Position numbers and translations under genes: made by a program. Shown here piece after piece: positions 1 through 10,761 of a DNA stretch of 64,000 nucleotides. Origin of the DNA: Gigaspora margarita (lineage: Eukaryota; Glomeromycota; Glomeromycetes; Diversisporales; Gigasporaceae); NCBI GenBank assembly GCA_009809945.1, contig WTPW01000067.1, forward strand, positions 410,781 through 474,780, read 5' to 3'. The notes under the pieces are model-generated. The model was given only the letters and a program-made list of their open reading frames with translations, ran no database searches and was not told the DNA's origin. Each line of letters starts with the position of its first letter. Within the stretch, counting starts at the first letter, position 1.

Positions 1-560
1 TTTATTAATAAAATTCTATTAAATCTTATGATTTACAAGATTTTACTAATTAATTCTAACTTTATGCACTAAGTAAACTTGTTTAGCATCTAAAAATACA
101 TCAAATTGGCAGAACTATTTTTATTTTCTTAAAATTTGGAGAATAGATACATAATTTTGGATTTTTGATCAAAAAAGTCAAATTTAAGCATATTTCTCCA
201 AATTTTAAGTAAAATAAAAAGAATATTGTTGATTTGATGTATTTTTAGATGTTAAACAAGTTTACTTAGTGCATGAAGTTAGAATTAATTAGTAAAATTT
301 TGCGAATAATAAGAGTTTATAGAATTTTATTAATAAAATTCTATAAAATCTTATGTTTTACAAAATTTTACTAATTAATTCTAATTTCATGCACTAAGTA
401 AACTTGTTCAGCTCCAAAAAATACATATAAATATATTAGATCAGACCAGTTTGCAGACTTTAGATCAGATCAAAACTAATTTATAATTGAACCTAAGTCT
501 GGTTATTAAAAATTTATATAGTTATTTTTGCCAATTTTGATTGGCTAAAAGCACTATATT
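1..560. repeat. Right part of a palindromic-array element
   Basis: Inverted monomers meet at TTTTATTAATAAAA-type centres (near 5 and 331) and at a TTGATCAAAA-type centre (near 170), giving about 1.5 units of the array seen at 6215-7375 and 8575-9700. After position 425 the flank (AATACATATAAATATATT, then degenerate GGACCAGACTC-like motifs) matches the right flank of the array in element 6053-7552. The left part lies outside the window and no terminal TAGAAACACTA is preserved, so the right boundary is approximate. Confidence 0.75.
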
Positions 561-689
561 ATATAGCACCTGATAATTCCTCTGACCCCCCTAAAAAATC
601 AGATAATAAATATCTCTACCCTAATCTATTTTTTATATAATAAAAAAGATTTTTGAATTTTTTTAAATTTTAAACATCTATTGCTCAAA

Positions 690-818
690 ATATATTAGCT
701 TAAATAATAAAATTATAATTAATTTAAAATATAGCTTAAATAATAAAATTATAATTAATTTTAATATATTAGCTTAAATAATAAAATTATAATTAATTTT
801 AATAAATTAGCTTAAATA
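690..818. repeat. ~38-bp tandem repeat array, first block
   Basis: Four AGCTTAAATA units lie at 697, 733, 771 and 809 (period 36-38) with the core AGCTTAAATAATAAAATTAT. The same unit reappears at 1908-1935, 2190-2262, 4729-4767, 10739-10761, 11124-11161 and 11477-11555, each time as the flank of an insertion. The blocks therefore read as one ancestral array split by mobile elements. Confidence 0.8.
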
Positions 819-1907
819 CAGTCATCCTCCCCTATAATCACACAGTTGGGCACACCCAAATATGTGATTATAAAAAGGTATGACTTTATAAAAGTACCTC
901 TATATAAGCACAATTTATAATTAATATAAAAAAGTAATTTAATAGAGGTATTTTAAAAGTTTTATATATGATTGTAAATAGATTTACATATAAAAGTTAC
1001 GTTATTAATAATTAAATCAACTATTATACAATAATTAAAGTTGTTTGGAAGAATAAAATACACTTACATTAAATTTTTATGCAAATTGGATAACTTTTAT
1101 TAGTATTGTTTTTCATTTTACGTATCTACGAATATAGCTAAAAATTTGTAATTTTTTCTTATAGGAACGTTAACGAAAAATATATTAATGAAATATTAAC
1201 TGATTTATATAAAAATTTTATAATGGGTGTATTTTGTTCTTCTGAACAACTTTTCTTATTGCATTAAAATCGATTCACTTAGTATTATTTTGACTTTTAT
1301 ATATAGCAACAATCAATGATCGTATATAAAAATTTTTTAAAAAAATTTTTATATACGATCATTGATCATTGCTATATATAAAGTCAAAATAATACTAAGT
1401 GAATCGATTTTAATGCAATAAGAAAAGTTGTTCAGAAGAACAAAATACACCTATTATAAAATTTTTATGTAAATCAGTTGATATTTAATTAAAATATTTT
1501 TTCGTTAACATTCCTATAAGAAAAAATTACAAATTTTTTAGCTATATTCATAGATACGTAAAATGAGAAACAATACTAATAAAAAGTTATTCAATTTGCA
1601 TAAAAATTTAATGGTAGGTGTATTTTATTCTTCTAAACAACTTTAATTATTGCATAAAAGTTGATTTAATTATTAAAAACTTAACTTTTATATGTAGAAA
1701 CTATTTACGATTATATATAAATGTGATTGTAAAGAAGTAATTTTATTATTAAAATTGGCCAACAATTTCTAAAAAAATGTGATAGTGATTATAATATTAT
1801 TGTGACTATATGGAGGTGTTTTTAATAAAAAAAACAGTATCATGTTTTTGGTGTGATTATATCAAGTTTGTAACTATATAGGAGGTGATTATATAGGAGG
1901 ACGACTA
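819..1907. mobile_element. pogo-like non-autonomous foldback element (TA target)
   Basis: The left end CAGTCATCCTCCCCTATAAT and the right end (reverse complement TAGTCGTCCTCCTATATAAT) are flanked by TA at 817-818 and 1908-1909. The whole element is a diverged palindrome centred near 1339, with arms traceable from about 961 to 1717. Subterminal TGTGATTATA-like motifs repeat on both sides. There is no transposase. The CAGTCA.CCTCCC start resembles the ends of the pogo-like transposon at 51627-55620, which makes that family a candidate mobiliser (inference). Confidence 0.8.
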
Positions 1908-1947
1908 TAATAAAATTATAATTAATTTTAGATGATTACTATTTGTA

Positions 1948-2169
1948 CATCAGGTGTATGTACACACATATATTGATATCTTAAAATTCTGATTATATAA
2001 TAGCTTTTGGGATTCTAGCAAAAAATATTCCTTGCAAAATTTTAGTATAAACTATAACCTTCTCTAACCTTTACCCTAACCTTAAGCTATACTAATTTTT
2101 CATTTATAATTTATATATTACACAAATTTGTAAATCAATAAATTAGTATGAGTGTATATACACCTGGTG
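1948..2169. mobile_element. 222-bp MITE with TA target
   Basis: The terminal inverted repeats CATCAGGTGTATGTACACAC and, on the opposite strand, CACCAGGTGTATATACACTC are bordered by TA at 1946-1947 and 2170-2171. The interior holds CCCTAACC-like telomeric motifs near 2070-2090. No coding potential is seen. It sits inside the ~38-bp array. Confidence 0.75.
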
Positions 2170-2189
2170 TAAATTAAGAAATTTTCTTA

Positions 2190-2262
2190 ATTTTAATATA
2201 TTAGCTTAAATAATAAAATTATAATTAAGTTTAATATATTAGCTTAAATAATAAAATTATAA
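2190..2262. repeat. ~38-bp tandem repeat array, second block
   Basis: Two units of the AGCTTAAATAATAAAATTAT array resume directly after the 1948-2169 MITE and break off at 2262, where unrelated sequence containing a foldback and a SINE begins. Confidence 0.7.
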
Positions 2263-2406
2263 TCTATATATTTAAAAACACTGATGGTTACACAATTTAT
2301 GCACTGTCACATTTAGAGTACTATGCATAAATAATTACTATAGTTACATGAAACTTTCTATTCATAGTATTTAATATAATACTATATATCAGATATTATA
2401 TCTTTA
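2263..2406. other. AT-rich spacer
   Basis: Starts with CTATATATTTAAAAACACTG. It has weak direct similarity to 3760-3840 (TATATATTTAAAAATACTA), which suggests a degenerate duplicated flank around the intervening repeats. No gene is seen. Confidence 0.35.
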
Positions 2407-3080
2407 ATCCTAACCCTAAGAAAGTTGTAGAGCTCATTTTTCTGATTCTAATGTAGTTAAATCATCAAAATCGGCCTAGTGGATCCCAAGATACTTGGAA
2501 TCAAAGAAGAGAACATAAGGATCAGCAAATTTACTATTACACAAACTATTTATTTTTCTTTACATACGTTTTGAAACGTTTTTTTATTGTAATGAAAAAT
2601 TTTACTAAGAAAATAGTAAAACACATCTTAAGAAACTAGCATTTTTTTTGAGCCAAAGAACAACTTCACTTAAGAGCCCAATTTCAATTGTAATATTAAA
2701 ATTCTGTGCAAATAATGATTTTTCGTTTGACAGCTTTTTCTAACTTATATTTGTTTTTTTTTACATATGTTTTGGAGAGTTTTTTATCGTAGTGAAAATT
2801 TTTACTAAGAAAATAATAAAATACGTCTTATGAAACTAGCATTTTTTTGAGCCAAAGAATAACTTTTTTAAGGACCAAAGTCAATTGTAATAATAAAATT
2901 CTGCGCAAATCACGATTATCATTTTTCAATATTTTTATAGTGCTTTGTATGACAGTGAATTTGCCAATTCTTATGTTCTCTTATTTGATCCCAAGTATCT
3001 TGGGATCCACTGGACTAATTCTGATGATTTAACCACTATTAGAATTAGAAAATGAGCTCTATAACTTAGAGTTAGAATTC
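2407..3080. mobile_element. Foldback element with internal direct repeat
   Basis: The outer arms (2407-2530 and 2957-3080) are inverted, sharing GAGCTCATTTTCT-like and GGATCCCAAG.TACTTGG-like segments. Inside, a ~200-bp segment is directly duplicated (about 2555-2735 and 2770-2935; shared AAACTAGCATTTTTTTGAG and AATAAAATTCTG). The outer ends fade into TAACCCTAAG/TTAGAGTTAG. No target duplication was identified. An apparent short reading frame at 2847-3032 falls in the duplicated unit and is not considered a gene. Confidence 0.65.
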
Positions 3081-3490
3081 GGATACATTTATATTATCTG
3101 GATATAAATAAAATCAAAAAATATATCCAGATTAATCTATTTTAATCCAGATATAAATATACAGTATCTAAAATGTATCCAGATATAAATATATATCCAG
3201 ATATAAAATATATCTGAATATAAATATATATCCAAATATGAATATAGTATATATCTGAATATGAAAATATATTCAGATTTATTTTTTATTTGGATTTATT
3301 TTTTATTCAGATTTATTTTCTATTTGGATTTATTTTTTATTCAGATTTATTTTCTATTTAGATTTATATATTATATCCAGATTTATATTACATCTGAATT
3401 CAGAAATTCAAAAAATTGAATTCAGATTTATTTAAAATCCAGATTCATCTAAATATAAATATATATCTAAATTCAACTACTATTTCTACT
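3081..3490. repeat. Degenerate ATCCAGATATA / ATTCAGATTTATT repeat block
   Basis: Many overlapping copies of TATATCCAGATATAAATA and AGATTTATTTTTTATT appear in both orientations, making the block palindromic at several places. Similar ATCCGAATAT motifs occur inside the intron at 53349-54031. Low complexity, no gene. Confidence 0.6.
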
Positions 3491-3907
3491 ATAACTTTTA
3501 ATTAGATACCAAAAAAAGTTTGCTTATTAGTTTTTAGGATTAGGGTTAGGGTTAGAATTAGAATTAAAGTTAGAAAAAATACTACAAATAGAAAATCTTA
3601 TGTAACAATAGTAGAAGCAAAATACTATAGATAAAATAGTAATTATCTAAATAAATTGTATAACAAGATACATTGTTTATTTTATTTATTTCATAAAATT
3701 AAAACTTTTAAGTAAAAATACTTTGGCATTTACTAATAATATTCAATACAATTTCTATTTTATATATTTAAAAATACTAATAGTTATATATTTTATATAT
3801 TGTCACATTTAAATACAATGTATAAATAAATATACTAATCAAATTTTTAATATAAAACCAATAAATTATTTAACAAATAGTTTTTTTATTATATTAATTT
3901 GTTTTAA
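3491..3907. other. AT-rich spacer with telomere-like motif
   Basis: Contains a short interstitial run TTAGGGTTAGGGTTAG near 3540. The rest is AT-rich with no reading frame or clear repeat boundary. Confidence 0.4.
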
Positions 3908-3919
3908 ATATAGGCCATT

Positions 3920-4684
3920 GTCCTGCAGGTCGATAGCATAGTGGTTGCGCTCCTAGTACATTAACTATTTCAAGCGCAAGGTCACCAGTTCAAGTCTTAT
4001 GAACAGCAAATTAACTACACACAATTATGTGAAGGACGACTTGAATTAGGATGCTAGGACCATGTTTGGACAGCTCAGCCACACAGAAGTGTGTTCCCTG
4101 TAGTTGGATTCCCTGTCTGGAAATAGAAATTGGATCTTACCCAAAAACGGAAGGATGACCACTCCAATTACGAATTAGACAGAATATGGAGTAATCTGCT
4201 CTAACGAGGTGTCTTTGCTTTGTTCACCTTGGGGATGAAAAAATTCTGGATGAATCAGAATGGGTCAAGAGCTGAAGTTGGAGAGATGACTGGTCCTAGA
4301 CGAATTGGACAGAATGTGGAGTAGTCTGCTCTAACGGGGGCAAGCGAGTGACCTCAGAAACGAAAAAGTTCTGGAAGAATCAGATTGGGTCAGGAGCTAA
4401 AAAGATATTACTAGATACCCCCAAGTGGGTACATAAGAATTATAGTTAAAACCCTCTGACAGTAAATAGGCCAACTAGTTGAAACCAGTTGGGACAATCA
4501 AACCAAAAAAGGATGGCTTAGTACCGGTTAGCCGTGGTAGATAATAGTAAAATAGATACATATATGTAGATCATTACAAAATGTATAAAATGTAAAATTA
4601 ATAACAAAAAGGTCATAATAAAGAAGTGCCACTCAGCGCCCCTAGCGATAGAATGACTAGGGTTTATAAAAAAAAAATATATAT
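3920..4684 (+). mobile_element. tRNA-headed SINE, ~765 bp, full length
   Basis: The head has an RNA polymerase III A box (TAGCATAGTGG, 3934-3944) and B box (AGTTCAAGTCT, 3987-3997). The body has an internal tandem duplication: CGAATTAGACAGAATATGGA at 4171 and a near copy at 4301, 130 bp apart. The 3' end is a CCCTAG...CTAGGG stem-loop followed by an A-rich tail and AT repeats. A perfect 12-bp target duplication, ATATAGGCCATT, flanks it at 3908-3919 and 4685-4696. SINEs are mobilised by LINE enzymes; a LINE of unknown compatibility lies at 56682-64000. Long for a SINE, but the duplication explains part of the length. Confidence 0.85.
3934..3997 (+). promoter_or_regulatory. Internal Pol III promoter (A and B boxes) of the SINE
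   Basis: TAGCATAGTGG fits the tRNA A-box pattern TRGYNNANNNG. AGTTCAAGTCT fits the B-box pattern GGTTCRANNCY except at the first base. The start-to-start spacing of 53 bp is normal for tRNA-type promoters. The intervening sequence does not fold as a complete tRNA by eye, so this is a SINE head and not a tRNA gene. Confidence 0.7.
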
Positions 4685-5211
4685 ATATAGGCCATTAGCG
4701 AAGCAACAGGTTATACCTAGTTAAGTTTAATATATTAGCTTAAATAATAAAATTATAATTAATTTTAGAAAAATTCTAAGCATCTCTGATCAGAAATGTT
4801 TAGCTTATATGGGGCCTTTGTAGTAGAAAGGGTGGATACGTCAATATATATAATTTTGAGATAATTGAGTTTAACCATTTGTTTTGATTTTCAACTGATT
4901 CGAGTCAATCAAAATTCACGATTTTGATTGGTTAAATATAACATATGATTAACGGGTAATCTTGTAATGCGCTTGGTTTCAACTTTGCACAACTTTCTTT
5001 TACATTACATATCTTGATTTTTTATTATGCAAATCTGACTTTTATTTATAATTGAAAAATGTTGGTCACATTGAAATTTACCAGAATTTAATAAAAACTC
5101 ATTTTTTTATTTTGGGGTCATATCTGCCCTTTCTACTGCAAAGCTCCTATATATCTCTGGTCCAAAACTATGTCCAATCATTTAACTTATTTAGGGTTGG
5201 GTCATATCTCT

Positions 5212-5855
5212 TAAACCATATTCCAGGCAAATTTGCCTAGAATTTTTAAACATATTTACAATTTTTTAAATAAAATAAAAGTTTATTAAGAATATGGAGT
5301 ATACTTTATTTATAGAATATTTTCTTTAAAATATATTTTATAAACTTTTTTATAAAAATTTTTTAAAATTATTAATAAACTTTAAAGTAATAAAAGTTTG
5401 AAGTTTTTAATTTAAAATTTTTACTATAAAGCTTTTCTTTAGATTTTTTTAAATTTTATATGTTTTCATCTATAAAAAAAAAATTTACTTCTAATTAAAG
5501 TCCTAATTTTTACAAGTAAATCACAAAAGTTGCAATACTTAAAGTTGTAATCCTTTTTATAAACTACAATATTGTATTAGAACAGGAAGCTTGAGCTAAT
5601 ATTTATAGAGTTCGCCAAGAATATGTAAATAATTTTTTTGGCTAATAAATTTTTTAAAATTGTCTATTTTTAGCTTATAAGCAACTTAAACTTTTTTCTT
5701 ATAATATAAAATTAAATACTATTATAATATAATTCTTATTTTCAAATATTATCAAAAAACATTATAATTAAATATTTTAAATTTTAAAAAATATAAATCA
5801 TAAGCATATTTATAGCAATTTCCAGGCAAATTTGCCTGGAATTGCTTATAGTTTA
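5212..5855. mobile_element. AT-rich foldback nested in the MULE-like MITE
   Basis: The inverted ends share CCAGGCAAATTTGCCT (near 5225 and 5822) preceded by CTTAAACCATATT-like sequence on each strand. The corresponding place in the uninterrupted relative (10762-11123) lacks this DNA. Boundaries are approximate and no gene is seen inside. Confidence 0.5.
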
Positions 5856-6052
5856 AGGGATAGAGTTAGGGCAAGAGCAAGTTATATATGCAAAATCACC
5901 TTTCTGACACTTTTAATTAGTGTCTGCAATCAGTGTTGGCACATGACCAGGTTATAACAGGTTATATTAATGTTAAATTAGTGAGATTATATGATTGTAG
6001 TTATATGATTTTATTAATTAAACTTGGTGATATAATCTGTATAACTTAGTTA

Positions 6053-7552
6053 TAGTGTTTCTACTGGCTGGACTCAAACCAGACTTTAGTCAAGTTTGAG
6101 TCTGGTCTGATTTTTGGACTGGACTCAAACTTTTATATTTAGACTTTTTAGTCAAGTCTGAGTTTGGTCTGAAGTTTGCAGACTGGTTTGAGTCCAAACA
6201 TACTTATATGTATTTTTTAGTGATAAACAAGTTTACTTTGTGCAAGAAGTTAGAATTAATTAGTAGAATTTTATGAATTATAAGATTTTATATAATTTTA
6301 TTAATAAAATTTTATAAAATCTTACAATACACAAATTTTTATTAATTAATTCTAACTTTATGCACTAAGTAAACTTGTTTAGCACCTAAATATACACCAG
6401 ATCAGCAGTGTTATTTTTATTTTGCTTGAAATTTAGAGAATAGATGCATAATATTGGATTTTTGATCAAAAAAGTCAAATTTAAGCAACTTTTCTCCAAA
6501 TTTCAAGTATAATGAAAACAATTCTGCTGATTTAATGTATTTTTAGGTTCTGAAAAAGTTTACTTAGTTCATTAAGTTAGAGTTAATTAGTAAAATTTTG
6601 TGATTCATAAGATTTTATAGAATTTTATTAATAAAATTTTATAAAATCTTATGATTCACAAAATTTTACCAATTAATTCAAATTTAATGCACTAATTAAA
6701 CTTGTACAGAACCTATACATACATCAAACCAGTAGTATTATTTTTATTTTAGTTGTAATTTGGAGAATAGATGCATAATTTTGGATTTTTGATCAAAAAA
6801 GTCAAATTTAAGCATCCTTCTTCAAATAACAAGTAAAATAAAAACAATACTGCTGATTTAATGTGTTTTTAGGTGCTATAAAAGTTTACTTAGTGCATGT
6901 AGTTAGAATTATTAGTAAAAGTTTGTGAATCATAAAGATTTTATAGAATTTTATTAATAAAATTCTATAAAATCTTACGAATCACAATATTTTACTAATT
7001 AATTCAAACTACATGCACTAAGTAAACTTGTTCAACAACTAAAAATACATTAAAATGGCAGTGTTGCTTTTCCTTTACTTGTAATTTGGAGAAAAGTTGC
7101 TTAAATTTAACTTTTTTGATCAAAAATCCAATATTATGCATCTATTCTCTAAATTTCAAACAAAATAAAAATTACTTTGCCAATCTGATGTATTTTATGA
7201 GCTGAACAAGTTTACTTAGTGCATAAAATTAGAATTAATTAATAAAAATTTGTGTATTATAAGATTTTATAAATTTTTATTAATAAAATTACATAAAATC
7301 TTATGATTAATAAAATTTTACTAATTAATTCTAAGTTTTTGCACTAAGTAAACTTGTTCAGCACAAAAAATACATATAAGTATGTTCAGATTTGGACCAG
7401 TTTGCAAACTTCGAACCAGACCCGGACCAGACTCATAATTGAGCCTGAGTCTTGTTTGAAGTCTGAAATTAGTAAAATTTGGGAGTCTGAGTCTGGTCTG
7501 ATCCTGGACCAGACCTGGACTGGACTAACCCAAACTGGACCTAGAAACACTA
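6053..7552. mobile_element. hAT-like element carrying a palindromic array
   Basis: The terminal inverted repeat TAGTGTTTCTA is followed by GACTCAAACCAGAC-type repeats. A perfect 8-bp target duplication CTTAGTTA lies at 6045-6052 and 7553-7560. TAGTG ends with 8-bp TSDs are typical of hAT elements. The interior is not coding: it is the inverted-monomer array at 6215-7375. Mobilisation must come from elsewhere. Confidence 0.85.
6215..7375. repeat. Alternating-orientation satellite, period ~326 bp
   Basis: Centres of TTTTATTAATAAAA symmetry recur at about 6300, 6630, 6956 and 7281 (spacing 325-330). Midway between them lie TTTTGATCAAAA centres. Each ~326-bp unit is therefore two ~163-bp monomers in opposite orientation. 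Monomer edges carry TTTACTTAGTGCA and its complement TGCACTAAGTAAACTTGTTC. The array can fold at every centre. Confidence 0.85.
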
Positions 7553-8215
7553 CTTAGTTATATGATCTCAGTAATTAAACTTAGTGATATGACCTGTTAT
7601 GATCTGGTTATATGACTTTATTGTAATATGACCAATTATAACTATTGTAATGGTTAAATTTAGCCGGAGTAGCACAAGCCTAAAATGAGGCTATACCAAT
7701 TTTATTTTATTTTTATTATTATTATTATTATTATTATTTTTATTGAAGTGTTGTTAGTAGCTATTTTTAGTAAGTTCAGTGAATTAAAAGAATCAAGAAA
7801 ATTAATAGAATCAAAAGATTCTATAGATTCAATTAATCGAAGAATTAATTAATTAGAAAGATTCTATAGATTCAATTGATCAAAGAGAATTAATTAATTA
7901 GAAAGATTCTATAGATTCAATTGATCAAAGAAAATTAATTAGAAAATTAGTAAAAATTCTTTCTAATCATTTTTTAGTCTGTAATCATAAGTATATAAGG
8001 GCTTCAAGCTCGCCTCAAAAATAAAGCAACTCTTTGGAGTTCTAAAAACTTCAAAACCTTATATAGTAGAAGTTCTTGTCATATTGTTGATAGTAAAAGT
8101 TGATTCGTCATAATATCTTGATAGTAGGAAAACCTGTATTTGTAGTAGAGAAAGAAGAAAGAAGTATCAATTAGTAATCAGTATCCATTTATAAAAACTC
8201 AGATCGATTACCTCA
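7553..8215. other. Spacer with TTA microsatellite and ~45-bp tandem repeat
   Basis: Contains a (TTA)n run at about 7714-7738 and three units of AAGATTCTATAGATTCAATT with ~45-bp period at 7810-7960. The segment TATATAAGGGCTTCAAG (7993) followed by AATAAAGC (8021) looks like an LTR-type TATA/poly(A) pair, but no paired LTR was found. Part of the interior of 5931-10533. Confidence 0.45.
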
Positions 8216-8239
8216 TAGTGTTCCTATGAACCTGAACTG

Positions 8240-8400
8240 AACTTAGGTCAAGTTCAGGTTNAGGTTCAGGTTCAGTATTGAACNTGAACNNGAANATTTT
8301 TTAAAACATGTTCAGGTTCAGGTTCAGTATTGAACTTTTAGAGCAGGTTCAGGTTCAGTTCAGGTTCAGTTCATAAGTTCATGAACATGTTCAGNTTCAG
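8240..8400. repeat. GGTTCA minisatellite with ambiguous bases
   Basis: Near-continuous AGGTTC/GAACCT hexamers. Seven undetermined bases (N) fall here (around 8262-8395), as expected for a collapsed or poorly resolved simple repeat. A matching block lies at 9715-9905. Confidence 0.8.
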
Positions 8401-8574
8401 TCTAGTGTTCATATGAATTAGTGATTCTAGGTTTGGGTCCGGGTTTGGTCTGGTCCAGACCAGACTCAAACTCTAAATTCTATTATTTAAAACATTATAT
8501 TAAACTCAAACTCAATCATATTTTGGTCAGGCTGGTCAAATTTTGTAAACTAATTTGAGTCTAAATAAAAATAT

Positions 8575-9700
8575 ATATATTTTTTGATACTAAACAAGTT
8601 TACTTAGAGTGAGAAGTATAAATCAGTTAGTAAAATTTAGAAAATCATAGCATTTTGTATAATTTTATTAATGAAATTATTAAAAATCATATTTTGCATA
8701 AAATTTTACTAATTGATCATAACTTATTGCACTAAGTAAACTTGTTCAGTACCAAAAAATACATCAAAACAGTATATTTTACTTTACCTTTCTTAAAATT
8801 TGAAGAAAGAATGCTTAATTTTAGAAATTTTTATCAAAAATTCAAAATTAAGCATCTTTTCTTCAAATTTTAAGAAAAGCGAAATATAATATACCATTAT
8901 GATATATTTTTTGGTGCTAAACAAGTTTACTTAGTGCAAGAAGTTAGAATCAATTAGTAAAATTTAGAGAATCATAGAATTTTGTATAATTTTATTAATA
9001 AAATTATACAAATTTCTATGGTTCTCTAAATTTTACTAATTGATACTAATTTCTTGCACTAAGTAAACTTGTTCAGCATCAAAAACTACATCAAATCGGC
9101 ATATTTTATTTACTTTGCTTAATTTTGGAAATTTTCATCAAAAATTCAAACTTAAGCATCTTTAACGCAAATTTTAAGAAAAATAAAATAAAATAGACCA
9201 ATATGATGTATTTATTAGTGCTATACAAGTTTACTTAGAGCAAGAAGTTATGATCAATTAGTAAAATTTAGAGTATCATAGAAATTTGTATAATTTTATT
9301 AATAAAATTATACAAATTTCTATGATTCTCTAAATTTTACTAATTGATCATAACTTCTTGCTCTAAGTAAACTTGTTTAGCACAAAAAAAATACATCATA
9401 TCGGTCTATTTTATTTTATTTTCCTTAAAATTTCATTAACGATGCTTAATTTTGAATTTTTGATGAAAATTTCTTAAATTAAGCATCTTTTCTTCATATT
9501 TTAAGAAAAGTAAAATAAAATATGCCAATTTGATGTATTTTTTGGTGCTGAACAAGTTTACTTANTGCAAGAAGTTATGATCAATTAGTAAAATTTCATG
9601 TAGAACAAAATTTTTAATAATTTTATTAATAAAATTATACAAAATGCTATGATTCTCTAAATTTTACTTATTGATTCAAACTTTGTGATTTAGGTAAAAA
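8575..9700. repeat. Second alternating-orientation satellite array
   Basis: TTTTATTAATAAAA-type centres lie near 8670, 8997, 9300 and 9626, with intervening palindrome centres. The monomer edges are TTTACTTAGAGCAAGAAG and its complement. It is diverged from array 6215-7375 but collinear with it. One N at 9565. Confidence 0.85.
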
Positions 9701-9714
9701 TGTGCATATATTAT

Positions 9715-9905
9715 GAACCTGAACATGTTCATGAACCTTGAACTGAACCTGAACTGAACTTTTTTTAAGTTCAGGTTCAGGTTCTTGTTCAATAATTTTA
9801 AGTTCAGGTTCAGTTCAGTATTGAACTTTTAGAGCAGGTTCAGGTTCAGGTTCAGGTTCATTGAACTTGAACCTGAACCTCTATTGAACTGAACTGAACT
9901 TTGGA
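9715..9905. repeat. GGTTCA minisatellite, right block
   Basis: Repeated AGGTTCAGGTTC and its complement form the right subterminal region of element 8216-9911. A degenerate relative occurs at 49070-49260. Confidence 0.8.
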
Positions 9906-9919
9906 ACCCTATTACCTCA

Positions 9920-10394
9920 TTTAGTAAACAATTGAATTCCATGATACTGTATTGTTGAATTAATTCATTGTTGATTCCTGTAATACCATATTATTTAACT
10001 CCATGAATTCATATTTTGATCACCTCTAGCAGCCATCAGAATCTAAGTTGGAAATCTAATCTATGCAGCCGCAGAAACTACTCGTGACCTACTGGACAAT
10101 TATCACAAAGTACTTCAAGCTACAGACACAATAGAGAGTTACTGGATTAGTACACTAAACAAAAAGGACATTACAACCTAAAGCAATACTTATCTGAAAG
10201 CCATATCAGCACCTCAAAACTCCAAACCTTAATACTCAGACCAATTCAACTACACACCTTTTTCTCTACCTGCTACTTTAAGGTTGAGTCTTGAGTATCT
10301 GTGTATTTTTAGTATTGTTTAGTATTAGTATTTATTAGTTTTAGTTATTGAATAGTATTGGATAGATTTCTCCCTCTTATACCATTCATAACAA
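9920..10394 (+). other. Interior of 5931-10533; possible decayed coding trace
   Basis: GC-richer than its surroundings. From about 10071 one plus-strand frame reads an ordinary-looking peptide (AAETTRDLLDNYHKVLQ and on through ESYWISTLNKKD) before a stop near 10180. No family was recognised and there is no start context, so this is recorded only as a possible fragment of an old element gene. Confidence 0.25.
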
Positions 10395-10761
10395 ATAATA
10401 TTACAATCATATAACTAAGTCATATAAATTATATCACCAAGTTTAATTAATAAAATCATATAACTACAATTATATAATCTCACTAATTAAACTTTGATAT
10501 GACCTGTTATGACCTATTTATGTGCCAATACTGGCTTGCAATAGGTTTAGATACCATTTTTGATATTTTTACATTTTTTATTTTTTTGTTATTGTTTTTG
10601 TTTTTTAAACTGATCCGCGATGATTATTCTTCATATTATACAAAATGGCTATCATGTGATTATTTAATATTTTAATTGACTTTTAGGTCTGAAATATTAT
10701 CATTAGGCATTTCTAACCAAAGATGCTTAGAAATACCCTTAATTTTAATATATTAGCTTAA

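Larger units (their letters stand above)
8216..9911. mobile_element. hAT-like element, GGTTCA-rich ends, palindromic array inside
   Basis: The ends TAGTGTTCCTATGAACCTG and, opposite strand, TAGGGTTCCAAAGTTCAGTT are flanked by a perfect 8-bp duplication TTACCTCA (8208-8215 and 9912-9919). Both subterminal regions are built from GGTTCA repeats. The centre carries a diverged copy of the array found in 6053-7552. A second end-like motif, TAGTGATTCTAGG at 8421, suggests that an older element copy was captured inside. No transposase. Confidence 0.8.
5931..10533. mobile_element. hAT-like non-autonomous element, 4.6 kb, with nested elements
   Basis: The ends CAGTGTTGGCACATGACC and, opposite strand, CAGTATTGGCACATAAAT start long inverted repeats (~130 bp, with AACAGGTTATAT and TTAATTAAACTT segments) at 5931-6044 and 10395-10533. 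The flanks TCTGCAAT (5923-5930) and CTTGCAAT (10535-10542) look like an 8-bp target duplication with two changes. The target is visible intact in the relative at 10762-11123 (AATTAGTGCTTCAAAATAGG). No transposase is encoded. It contains elements 6053-7552 and 8216-9911. Confidence 0.7.
4768..10738. mobile_element. MULE-like MITE (9-bp TSD) split by later insertions
   Basis: The ends (GAAAAATTCTAAGCATCTCT and, opposite strand, GGGTATTTCTAAGCATCTTT) are flanked by the 9-bp duplication TTAATTTTA at 4759-4767 and 10739-10747. Its left (4768-5930) and right (10535-10738) parts align with the compact 362-bp relative at 10762-11123. About 5 kb of its present length is therefore inserted DNA, chiefly the hAT-like element 5931-10533. 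Assignment to Mutator-like elements rests only on the 9-bp TSD and G-rich ends. Confidence 0.75.

Noticed and set aside
3920-4010. A functional tRNA gene
   Set aside because: A and B boxes are present, but the arms do not pair as a cloverleaf, and the unit has a SINE body, A-tail and TSD.
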